Under the pieces are notes generated by a model. That model did no database searches. It worked only from the letters and a program-made list of their open reading frames with translations, and was not told the DNA's origin. A program made the position numbers and the translations under genes. This document shows positions 1-4,977 of a DNA stretch of 5,117 bases, piece after piece (the stretch's first letter is position 1; every line of letters begins with the position of its first letter). The stretch is taken from assembly GCA_005881995.1 (NCBI GenBank), contig VBHV01000637.1:1-5117 (forward strand), given 5' to 3'. The stretch comes from Chloroflexota bacterium. GTDB taxonomy: Bacteria > Chloroflexota > Ktedonobacteria > Ktedonobacterales > Ktedonobacteraceae.

Positions 1-696
1 AAACTGGCGGAGTCGAAACAGCAGGAGTTTGGCTTTCACCTCGTAGATCGCCAGCTAGCCTGCCTGCCGCTGGACTCTGAGGACGGAAAGGCATACCTGG
101 CGGCGATGGCCTGCGGGGCCAACTTCGCCTGGGCGAACCGCCAGATGTTGATGCACGGCATGCGGCAGGCCTTCGCCAGCGTTTTCGGGCGCAAAGCGCG
201 TCCGAAGGAGACGCCGCTTGTCTACGACGTGTGCCACAATATCGCCAAGATGGAAGAGTATGAGGTGGATGGGCGGGTGCAGCAGGTCTGCGTTCACCGC
301 AAGGGCGCGACCCGCGCGTTTCCTGCCAACCATCCCGTCTTGCCGGAGAAGTACCAGGCCATTGGTCAGCCCGTGCTCATTCCTGGTGATATGGGCCGTT
401 ACTCCTTCGTGCTGGTCGGCGCGGAGGGCTCAATGCAGCAGAGCTTCGGCTCCTGCTGTCACGGCGCTGGACGCCGCCAGAGCCGCACCGCCGCGAAAAA
501 GTCGATGAGCAGCCGTGCCCTGCTCAACCAACTCGACGCGAAAGGTATCACTGTGCGCGTGCATAGCAAAAACCTGCTCACCGAGGAAGCCCCTTCCGCC
601 TACAAGGACGCTCAAAAAGTGGTAAATGTGGTGCATAACGCGGGATTGGCGAAGCTGGTGGCGAGGTTGAAGCCGCTGATTGTGGTTAAGGGGTAG
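1..696 (+). CDS. rtcB: RtcB-type RNA-splicing ligase, C-terminal part (5' end outside window)
   Basis: RtcB joins RNA 2',3'-cyclic-phosphate (or 3'-phosphate) ends to 5'-OH ends using GTP and Mn2+, in tRNA splicing or RNA repair in the cytoplasm. The frame is open from base 1 and gives 231 residues ending at TAG 694-696. Visible family motifs, numbered from base 1: ANFAWANRQ near residue 40, DVCHNIAK with a metal-binding His at 79, VHRKGATRAFP near 98-108, IPGDMGRYSFVLVG, then SFGSCCHGAGR with the guanylylated His at 154, and a C-terminal VVKG with the penultimate Lys. The 75-residue His-to-His spacing and the distance to the C-terminus match what I recall of the 481-residue Pyrococcus horikoshii enzyme (H329, H404, K480), so about 250 N-terminal residues lie upstream. 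Cysteines replace the more usual Thr before CHGAGR and Ala/Ser in DVxHN; neither is a catalytic position. Nothing suggests a broken gene. Identity is very secure; the biological substrate is not known. Confidence 0.96.
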   Translation, partial: KLAESKQQEFGFHLVDRQLACLPLDSEDGKAYLAAMACGANFAWANRQMLMHGMRQAFASVFGRKARPKETPLVYDVCHNIAKMEEYEVDGRVQQVCVHRKGATRAFPANHPVLPEKYQAIGQPVLIPGDMGRYSFVLVGAEGSMQQSFGSCCHGAGRRQSRTAAKKSMSSRALLNQLDAKGITVRVHSKNLLTEEAPSAYKDAQKVVNVVHNAGLAKLVARLKPLIVVKG

Positions 697-727
697 GTGA
701 AGCAGTCGAGACTTTCGGCTTACTTTC

Positions 728-756
728 TTGCTAATATTTTGCCTACTTGCTATACT
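728..756 (+). promoter_or_regulatory. Extended -10 sigma70-type promoter for the SDR-kinase unit
   Basis: The -35 candidate TTGCTA (728-733) lies exactly 17 nt before the -10 TATACT (751-756), and TGC at 748-750 supplies an extended -10. Hexamer matches to the E. coli consensus are 4/6 and 5/6. Transcription would begin near 763, giving a leader of about 45 nt before the GTG start at 808. The site lies in the 111-nt gap after rtcB, so the SDR gene need not depend on rtcB transcription. This is a reading of the sequence only. Confidence 0.6.
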
Positions 757-793
757 CGCATTAGAAGTGAGAGGGCAGGGTGGGGAAAATTGA

Positions 794-800
794 GAAGGAG
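794..800 (+). promoter_or_regulatory. Ribosome binding site fixing the GTG start of the SDR gene
   Basis: GAAGGAG at 794-800 is followed by a 7-nt spacer and GTG at 808. This near-consensus Shine-Dalgarno decides for the GTG start, which also places the Rossmann strand right at the N-terminus as expected for the family. Confidence 0.8.
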
Positions 801-807
801 TAACTGA

Positions 808-1854
808 GTGAAAGTGTTAGTAACGGGAGCCGCCGGTTTCCTGGGCGGCCACCTCGTCGATATGTTGTTGGAGCGTGGAGATGAAGTGCGCGCAATGGTG
901 CGGCCGGTGGAGGAAGCATCTCGACTTAGAACATTGCCAGGCGTCGAAATCGTACAAGGCGATTTGACCGACGCGCAATCGCTCAAGCGTGCCGTGCAAG
1001 GCGTAGAGCGTGTCTATAACGTCGCGGCGAAAACAGGCCCATGGGGATTGGAAAAGGAATACAACGCCGTTAATATCTGGGGCGTGGCTGACCTGATTAC
1101 CTCGGCAATGGATGCGGGTGTGCAGCGTATTGTGCATACCAGCTCGATCACCGTTTACGGGCATCACCTGCATGGTATCGTGACCGAGGATCACCCATTT
1201 TCCGCGGAAGACAACCCTTATAGCCGCACCAAGATCGCCAGCGAGAAACTCATCGCCGACCTGGTCAAGGAACGCGGCGCGCCCGTCGTGATCGTGCGCC
1301 CGGCATGGATTTATGGCCCGCGTGACAACGCCAGCTTTGGACGTTTCGTCTCCCTGGTGGAGTCCGGCAAAGGCTTTATTATCGGTTCTGGCAACAATAT
1401 CCTCCCGATTGTCTACGTGCGCGACGTAGCGCAGGGTCTCATTTCAGCGGGCGATGCTGGAAACGAGGTGATCGGCCGCGCCTATACTCTCGCCGACGAT
1501 AGGCGCGTCACGCAATCTGATTACCTGAATATGATCGCCGATTTCTTAGAAGTGCCGCACATCTCGCGCCACTATCCCTATGCCGGCTTATACACCGCAG
1601 GTCGCACCGCCGAACTGCTGTGGCGAGCGTTGGGCCGCCGTAAATCCGCACCTCCGCCCGTCACCACCTACGGCGTCACCCTGCTGGGCGGCAACCAGGA
1701 GTTCTCGATCGACAAAGCCCGGCGCGAACTTGGCTACGAACCGCAGTATGATTACATTCGCGGCCTCTCCGAAGGAGTGAAGTGGTACCTGGAGTCGAAG
1801 AAAGGTACGGCTGCGACAGAGGCCCGGCGCGAAGTTGCCGGGGTGAAGCAATAA
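808..1854 (+). CDS. NAD(P)-dependent extended SDR (epimerase/dehydratase/3-beta-HSD-like)
   Basis: This 348-residue cytoplasmic oxidoreductase belongs to the extended short-chain dehydrogenase superfamily, at the usual length. The Rossmann motif TGAAGFLG is at residues 6-13. An Arg at 32, after the second strand in VRAMVRP, may hint at NADP(H) preference (weak). The adenine-side Asp is in GDLTD near 52. VYNVAAKTG near 69-77, then HTSSITVYG with the catalytic Ser at 112/113, and YSRTK give the Tyr138/Lys142 pair. RPAWIYGPRD near 190-200 is the family's conserved post-catalytic segment. The pattern resembles 3-beta-hydroxysteroid dehydrogenase/sterol-4-carboxylate dehydrogenase, dihydroflavonol reductase and hopanoid-associated HpnA-type proteins. 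The substrate could be a nucleotide sugar, a sterol/hopanoid-like lipid or another carbonyl compound; sequence alone does not decide. GTG is the start, supported by the RBS at 794-800. Only 4 nt separate its TAA from the next gene, so the two are almost certainly co-transcribed. Confidence 0.93.
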   Translation: MKVLVTGAAGFLGGHLVDMLLERGDEVRAMVRPVEEASRLRTLPGVEIVQGDLTDAQSLKRAVQGVERVYNVAAKTGPWGLEKEYNAVNIWGVADLITSAMDAGVQRIVHTSSITVYGHHLHGIVTEDHPFSAEDNPYSRTKIASEKLIADLVKERGAPVVIVRPAWIYGPRDNASFGRFVSLVESGKGFIIGSGNNILPIVYVRDVAQGLISAGDAGNEVIGRAYTLADDRRVTQSDYLNMIADFLEVPHISRHYPYAGLYTAGRTAELLWRALGRRKSAPPPVTTYGVTLLGGNQEFSIDKARRELGYEPQYDYIRGLSEGVKWYLESKKGTAATEARREVAGVKQ

Positions 1855-1858
1855 ATCC

Positions 1859-2491
1859 TTGTCTATTCGTCAACCGGACTGGAAGGTATTACTGCTGGGT
1901 GGCCCGTCGGGTGTTGGCAAGACTATTGCCGCGAAGTTGATCGGACAGCGCTTCGGCGTTTCCTGGCTCGAGGTGGATGATCTGCGGCTCGCGTTGCAAC
2001 GCAGCCGCGTCACCTTTCAGAAGGATACTGAGGCGCTGTACTTCTTTGAGGAAACACCGGATGTGTGGCACCTACCGCCAGAGCACCTGTGCAAAAGTCT
2101 AATAGCAGTGGGAGAGGTGGTATCCCCAGCTATCGAGGTCGTGGTGGAGAATCACGTTGATAACTCCACCACGATAGTGATTGAAGGCGATGGCATCTTG
2201 CCCTCCTTGTTCGCTCGTCCCCCGGTGCAAGATCGCGCACGTGGTGGGCAGGTGCGAGCGGTATTCCTGGTTGAACCAGACGAGGAGGCGCTCCTTGCCA
2301 ACATGCGAGCGAGGGGTCGGGGCATAGCCGGTCGAACCGAGGCGGAGCAGCGCGTAGAGGGACGAACGAAGTGGTTATATGGGCAATGGCTTGTCAGCGA
2401 GGCACGCCGCTACAACCTGCCGGTGCTGGAGCCACGTCCATGGACAACGCTGGTCGAGCGTATTATAGCGGCAAGCAACGCTCCGATATAA
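1859..2491 (+). CDS. P-loop NTPase, small-molecule kinase-like (AAA_33 / 2-phosphoglycerate-kinase-like)
   Basis: The product is a 210-residue soluble protein with a kinase-like layout. Walker A is GPSGVGKT at residues 15-22. An Asp-Asp pair follows the second strand (40-41, LEVDDLR), where small-molecule kinases bind the phosphoryl acceptor. A hydrophobic strand ends in EGDGILP (109-115), which stands in for Walker B. An Arg-rich lid-like stretch lies at about 148-170 (RARGRGIAGRTEAEQR). This order recalls 2-phosphoglycerate kinase and zeta-toxin/shikimate-kinase-like P-loop kinases, but I recognise no specific family, so the substrate is unknown. The start is TTG at 1859. A TGA at 1844-1846 closes the frame upstream, and no ATG, GTG or TTG occurs between 1861 and the Walker A codons, so TTG is the only standard choice. 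The SD is poor (GGGGTGA at 1840-1846, 12 nt away), suggesting translational coupling to the SDR gene 4 nt upstream. Confidence 0.82.
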   Translation: MSIRQPDWKVLLLGGPSGVGKTIAAKLIGQRFGVSWLEVDDLRLALQRSRVTFQKDTEALYFFEETPDVWHLPPEHLCKSLIAVGEVVSPAIEVVVENHVDNSTTIVIEGDGILPSLFARPPVQDRARGGQVRAVFLVEPDEEALLANMRARGRGIAGRTEAEQRVEGRTKWLYGQWLVSEARRYNLPVLEPRPWTTLVERIIAASNAPI

Positions 2492-2519
2492 AGGTTATAT
2501 CGGCTCTTTTATGAAGAGC
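2483..2519 (+). terminator. Tandem hairpin terminator after the kinase gene
   Basis: A perfect 9-bp inverted repeat, CCGATATAA (2483-2491) and TTATATCGG (2495-2503), encloses a 3-nt loop. The stop codon TAA 2489-2491 is inside the left arm. It is followed by CTCTTTT (2504-2510), a short U-rich tail. A second 6-bp hairpin, GCTCTT (2503-2508) and AAGAGC (2514-2519), competes with that tail. The site lies between convergent genes (the membrane gene ends at 2552 on the other strand), but there is no T-run in the minus direction, so minus-strand termination is doubtful. The tail is short and interrupted, so termination strength is uncertain. Confidence 0.6.
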
Positions 2520-2551
2520 AATCGATTCCTGACCCACCCGGTACGGTGAAA

Positions 2552-2746
2552 TTAAGCAACAGGACCTCTGGTTCTTGACATCATCATGCCCCCAATACCA
2601 ATGATAACCAGGACCACACCTGCGCCCAAAGCTACATATGCGCGGGTGGGATGATCACCGAAGACATTTGCCAGGTACAATACACCAATGATCAGCGCAA
2701 TTACACCGACTACAATTACGCCAACATAAAGCATAGAGTTCTTCAT
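2552..2746 (-). CDS. Small two-helix membrane protein of unknown function
   Basis: The product is 64 residues and almost entirely hydrophobic. Predicted membrane helix 1 spans about residues 6-27 (LYVGVIVVGVIALIIGVLYL). A short polar turn NVFGDHPTRAY follows, then helix 2 spans about 37-57 (rich in Gly/Val/Ile, ending GGMMM), with a basic tail SRTRGPVA. No catalytic or metal motif is visible and I do not recognise the family. The ATG start is supported by AAAGGA 10 nt upstream on the minus strand (about 2757-2762). The gene lies 70 nt downstream of the glycosyltransferase on the same strand, so it could be read through from it or from its own promoter at 2786-2815. The two-hydrophobic-segment pattern, turn position and RBS support a real gene rather than a chance frame. 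The helix-pair layout fits either a small membrane regulator or a structural membrane peptide; function is unknown. Confidence 0.7.
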   Translation of the reverse strand: MKNSMLYVGVIVVGVIALIIGVLYLANVFGDHPTRAYVALGAGVVLVIIGIGGMMMSRTRGPVA

Positions 2747-2785
2747 GAGATAAGATTCCTTTCTTTGCTATTCACCAGTACATCT

Positions 2786-2815
2786 ATTGTAGTACCGCAC
2801 GGTAGTATAGCACAA
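2786..2815 (-). promoter_or_regulatory. Candidate promoter for the small membrane protein gene, with palindrome in the spacer
   Basis: Read on the minus strand, TTGTGC (2815-2810) and TACAAT (2791-2786) are separated by 18 nt. The matches are 3/6 and 5/6, so the -35 is weak. An alternative -10, TATACT (2809-2804), is preceded by TGC as an extended -10 but has no good -35. Either would place the start of transcription inside the 70-nt gap upstream of the ATG at 2746. Confidence 0.42.
2793..2804. repeat. 12-bp palindrome TACCG-CA-CGGTA, possible operator
   Basis: Two 5-bp arms flank a 2-bp centre. On the minus strand it is also framed by a direct repeat TACTAC (2807-2802 and 2794-2789). It sits between the candidate -35 and -10 of the small membrane gene, where a repressor would block polymerase. 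The 2-nt centre makes an RNA hairpin unlikely, so a DNA-binding dimer site is the better reading. No regulator is identified. Confidence 0.35.
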
Positions 2816-2816
2816 A

Positions 2817-4235
2817 TCAGACCTCACGAACTTGCGTGGCCTCATCAGGCAGCATTTGCCTCTTGCGCGCTTGAAACCAGTTGAACAGGTACGCCAGCGT
2901 CAATAGCACGAGGAGTGTATTGCGTACGGCCACAGCTTCTATAAAGCCGGGGATATAGGGCACTTCGAGACCGTTGAGGGTACGCGTATAAAGAAAGGGG
3001 TAGATATACGTTGTTACCAGTGAAATCATGCTCCAGATGATGAGCCAGAAGCGATCAAATGCGCCGCTGTAGGCCAGCAGGGGAATGAGCCACATGAGGT
3101 ATTGCGGGCTGAACACTTTGCCCGTTACGATGAACACGAGCAGGATCGCAAAACACGCCTGCGTAATATGCAGTCTTCCACGCCATTGTAAGAAGATGAC
3201 ATACAGGTATCCCACCACAAAAAGCGCTTCGAAGACCAGGGCGACCGGCTCTCCCAGCGCGCTGATGATGTTGATTGAACCAAACGTATACACGATCTGG
3301 ACCGGGTCGCCGAAAAGCGTCGCCAGGAAGAGCAGGCTGCTGCCCGTTGACTCGACCTGCACGGGGCGATTGGCAAAGTAGCTGGCCTGGCTCAGCACTG
3401 CTCCCTGGAAGTCTAAGAGCGCAAAGATGCCGGTGACGCCGAGCACTATGCCCAGGAAGATCAGCATATTTTTCCATCGCCAGTGACGTACGCCGCGAAT
3501 GGTTCGCCACAGCTCCCCAGAAAAAGTTGCAATGGTTAATGGGCTTCCCGGCGTATGGAGACGCTTTGCATCCATTTGTTCCGCGATAAAGAGCGCCGGC
3601 AGGAACAGCAACGGGTAGATTTTCAGCAGGAATCCGAAAGCCAGGGCGATGTAGGCGTAGGTCCAGTGTTTGCGTTCGGCGGCGATGACGCATAACAGCG
3701 TGAGCGCGGCCGGTATCAGGTCGAAGCGTCCCTCGGCTGTTCCCCACGCGCCGACCAGCATATAAAGGGCGAAAGCCAGCGCAGCGCCGCGCGGGGCATA
3801 GCGCAGGAGTAGCCAGTAGATAAAGACGGCGGTGAGCGCCATGAAGATAGCGAACGCCATTTGATAGTACGCCAGGGGGGCGAACAGCACCGGGGAGAAA
3901 ATCGCCAGCGTAAGCGGTGGATATTCAAGCGGCAGCGCGTGTAGTGGCGGCATCGACAGAGTCGCGGCAGGTAAAAATTCGCACTGGACAGAGGGTAATA
4001 ATTTTACCGCGCTGCCGCCCATCCAGAAGGACAGCGCGTAACACTGGTAGCGAGCCGCGTCGGTATGGAGCCAGAAAAATTGCCAGGATGTGCCGAGAAA
4101 CATCAGAATAGCCACGACAATGATCGGGATATATGTCATAGTGCCAGAGCGCGCCAGCAGCGCATGCCAAAGCGCTACACGTGGTTTCTTCATGTTGCCT
4201 GTTGATTGATCCAGTGTCACTTCTTCTCGCAGCAT
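2817..4235 (-). CDS. GT87-like (DUF2029-type) polytopic membrane glycosyltransferase
   Basis: The product is 472 residues with about 11-13 hydrophobic segments, starting near residue 35 after a basic cytoplasmic N-terminus (MKKPR). The layout fits GT-C fold enzymes of family GT87, which use polyprenyl-phosphate sugars (typically mannose) on the outer membrane face. Supporting motifs are an acidic first-loop segment HTDAARYQCYALSFW (Asp59, likely the catalytic position), EYPPL at 104-108, GRFDLIPAAL at 169-178, KIYPLLFLPAL at 205-215, ANRPVQVESTGSS at 288-300, and FSPQYLMWLIPL at 375-386. A soluble loop (about 220-255) and a charged tail (456-472) lie outside the membrane regions. The start is uncertain: ATG 4235 has a hairpin-bridged SD-like tract, while an in-frame ATG at 4193 (residue 15) has only a weak CAGG. 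Acceptor and sugar are not determinable. The gene is divergent from the peroxiredoxin gene and has the small membrane gene downstream. Confidence 0.88.
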   Translation of the reverse strand: MLREEVTLDQSTGNMKKPRVALWHALLARSGTMTYIPIIVVAILMFLGTSWQFFWLHTDAARYQCYALSFWMGGSAVKLLPSVQCEFLPAATLSMPPLHALPLEYPPLTLAIFSPVLFAPLAYYQMAFAIFMALTAVFIYWLLLRYAPRGAALAFALYMLVGAWGTAEGRFDLIPAALTLLCVIAAERKHWTYAYIALAFGFLLKIYPLLFLPALFIAEQMDAKRLHTPGSPLTIATFSGELWRTIRGVRHWRWKNMLIFLGIVLGVTGIFALLDFQGAVLSQASYFANRPVQVESTGSSLLFLATLFGDPVQIVYTFGSINIISALGEPVALVFEALFVVGYLYVIFLQWRGRLHITQACFAILLVFIVTGKVFSPQYLMWLIPLLAYSGAFDRFWLIIWSMISLVTTYIYPFLYTRTLNGLEVPYIPGFIEAVAVRNTLLVLLTLAYLFNWFQARKRQMLPDEATQVREV

Positions 4236-4273
4236 AGTCTATCGCGCTAAAATGCCAGCGCGTCCTCTCTCCC
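4236..4273 (-). promoter_or_regulatory. SD-like tract plus perfect hairpin directly before the glycosyltransferase ATG
   Basis: Read on the minus strand, the purine tract GGGAGAGAGGA (4273-4263) abuts a perfect 6-bp stem, CGCGCT (4262-4257) and AGCGCG (4248-4243). The stem encloses an 8-nt loop and could extend by G-U pairs. Seven nucleotides then separate the hairpin from ATG 4235-4233. Linear SD-to-ATG spacing is 27 nt, too long, but folding of the hairpin would leave about 7 nt. This supports the 4235 start. Confidence 0.5.
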
Positions 4274-4276
4274 GGT

Positions 4277-4305
4277 ATTTGACATGAGCTTTTGGTGGGT
4301 GCTAA
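4277..4305 (-). promoter_or_regulatory. Weak candidate promoter for the glycosyltransferase, overlapping the divergent promoter
   Basis: On the minus strand TTAGCA (4305-4300) lies 17 nt before TCAAAT (4282-4277), each matching consensus at 4/6. Transcription would begin around 4270, at or just inside the purine tract that would serve as SD. No better minus-strand promoter was seen in 4236-4340. The call is tentative. Confidence 0.28.
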
Positions 4306-4308
4306 AAT
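4279..4308 (+). promoter_or_regulatory. Strong sigma70-type promoter for the peroxiredoxin gene
   Basis: A perfect TTGACA (4279-4284) is followed by an 18-nt spacer and TAAAAT (4303-4308, 5/6), with TGC at 4300-4302 giving an extended -10. It is the best promoter match in the window. Transcription would begin near 4315, leaving a leader of about 135 nt before the ATG at 4451. I see no convincing riboswitch or terminator fold in the leader. Only short stems such as TTTG/CAAA at 4364-4376 are present. Confidence 0.72.
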
Positions 4309-4431
4309 CGCAACAGTGGGCGCCGTTTGCGAGATCGTTTCCCTGGGTACACCGTGCAAGACGTTTGGTCAACAAAGCCAGTAACATCCACACGTATTAC
4401 TATGTACAGCAGCGAGTACCAGGTAACTTTT

Positions 4432-4440
4432 GAGGAAGGA
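4432..4440 (+). promoter_or_regulatory. Ribosome binding site deciding the peroxiredoxin start
   Basis: GAGGAAGGA at 4432-4440 is followed by 10 nt and ATG 4451. A longer reading from TTG 4430 would add seven residues encoded by the SD itself, which is implausible. ATG 4451 is therefore preferred. Confidence 0.8.
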
Positions 4441-4450
4441 TATATTTTTG

Positions 4451-4936
4451 ATGGCAGTTAGCACTCGTTCCGAATCGAAAACATTGAAGGTTGGGGATGT
4501 GGCTCCCGATTTTACCCTCAAGACAGGGAAAAGGGAGGACTGGCACCTCGCCGACTTCCGCGGTAAGAAAAATGTTGTTCTGGCCTTCGTTCCCTACGCC
4601 TTCAGCAGGGTGTGTTCGGCGCAATTGCCCTCATATGAGGCGGAACTTGATCGCTTCAAAGACTATGATGCCGAGGTCGTCAGCATCAGTATGGATAGCA
4701 TCCATGCATTGAATGCCTGGTCGAAATCGATGGGCACGACATTTCCACACCTCTCTGACTTCTACCCCCAGGGACAGGTCGTCGATGCCTATGGAGTTCG
4801 CAACCAGTTGGGCATGCCGGAGCGCGCCCTCTTTGTCATCGATAAAGAAGGCATCATCCGCCATATCGAAGTCTTGAGTAACCCGGGCGACATGCCGGAT
4901 AACGAAGAACTCTTCGAGGCGCTGCGCAAGCTCTAA
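4451..4936 (+). CDS. Peroxiredoxin, AhpC/TSA family, one-cysteine (AhpE-like)
   Basis: The product is a 161-residue cytoplasmic thiol peroxidase that reduces hydrogen peroxide, organic hydroperoxides or peroxynitrite. The thioredoxin-like fold opens with [10 protein letters not shown] (14-23) and [14 protein letters not shown]. The peroxidatic motif P-x-x-x-(T/S)-x-x-C is PYAFSRVC, giving Pro48, Ser52 and Cys55. The conserved active-site Arg is Arg125 in PERALFVID. Cys55 is the only cysteine in the protein, so recycling must use an outside thiol or another protein (1-Cys mechanism). Length and motif spacing match AhpE-type and related bacterial peroxiredoxins. Arg53 and Val54 take the place of the more usual Gly/Pro-type residues next to the active site; this is mild variation. 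ATG 4451 is fixed by the RBS at 4432-4440. It is driven by the promoter at 4279-4308, and the PPOX gene follows after 41 nt, suggesting a shared transcript. Confidence 0.95.
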   Translation: MAVSTRSESKTLKVGDVAPDFTLKTGKREDWHLADFRGKKNVVLAFVPYAFSRVCSAQLPSYEAELDRFKDYDAEVVSISMDSIHALNAWSKSMGTTFPHLSDFYPQGQVVDAYGVRNQLGMPERALFVIDKEGIIRHIEVLSNPGDMPDNEELFEALRKL

Positions 4937-4966
4937 TTGCTTGCACCAGGCAGGCTACGAGAGGAC

Positions 4967-4971
4967 GAGGG
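4967..4971 (+). promoter_or_regulatory. Ribosome binding site of the PPOX gene
   Basis: GAGGG at 4967-4971 lies 6 nt before ATG 4978. This supports both the start and a real gene running off the window edge. No separate promoter is seen in the 41-nt gap. Confidence 0.65.
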
Positions 4972-4977
4972 TAAGCA

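Noticed and set aside
700..721. Possible rtcB terminator: AAGC/GCTT and CGA/TCG arms followed by a T-rich stretch
   Set aside because: The stem is only 4 plus 3 bp with a 3-nt bulge, and the following tract is interrupted (ACTTTCTT). It is too weak to call.
817..1194. 125-residue minus-strand frame opposite the SDR gene
   Set aside because: It is antisense to conserved Rossmann and catalytic motifs, and has no recognisable motif or RBS.
2651..2884. 77-residue plus-strand frame across the small membrane gene and the intergenic region
   Set aside because: It has no RBS or domain and lies antisense to the better-supported two-helix protein and the glycosyltransferase 3' end.
3055..3747. 230-residue minus-strand reading frame overlapping the glycosyltransferase
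   Set aside because: It is an out-of-frame reading of the same strand with Arg/Pro/His-rich low-order composition and no domain. The overlapping frame carries clear GT87 motifs and membrane helices.
4246..4308. Direct repeat GCTAAAAT at 4246-4253 and 4301-4308 as a possible regulator binding pair
   Set aside because: Each copy is explained separately, one as the loop side of the hairpin and the other as the -10 region; an 8-mer repeat in AT-rich intergenic DNA is weak evidence.
4402..4461. 19-codon reading frame (ATG 4402 to TAG 4459-4461) in the peroxiredoxin leader, overlapping the start codon, a possible upstream regulatory ORF
   Set aside because: No Shine-Dalgarno precedes its ATG, its 3' part simply reads through the real SD and start of the peroxiredoxin gene, and the peptide has no attenuator-like codon run.
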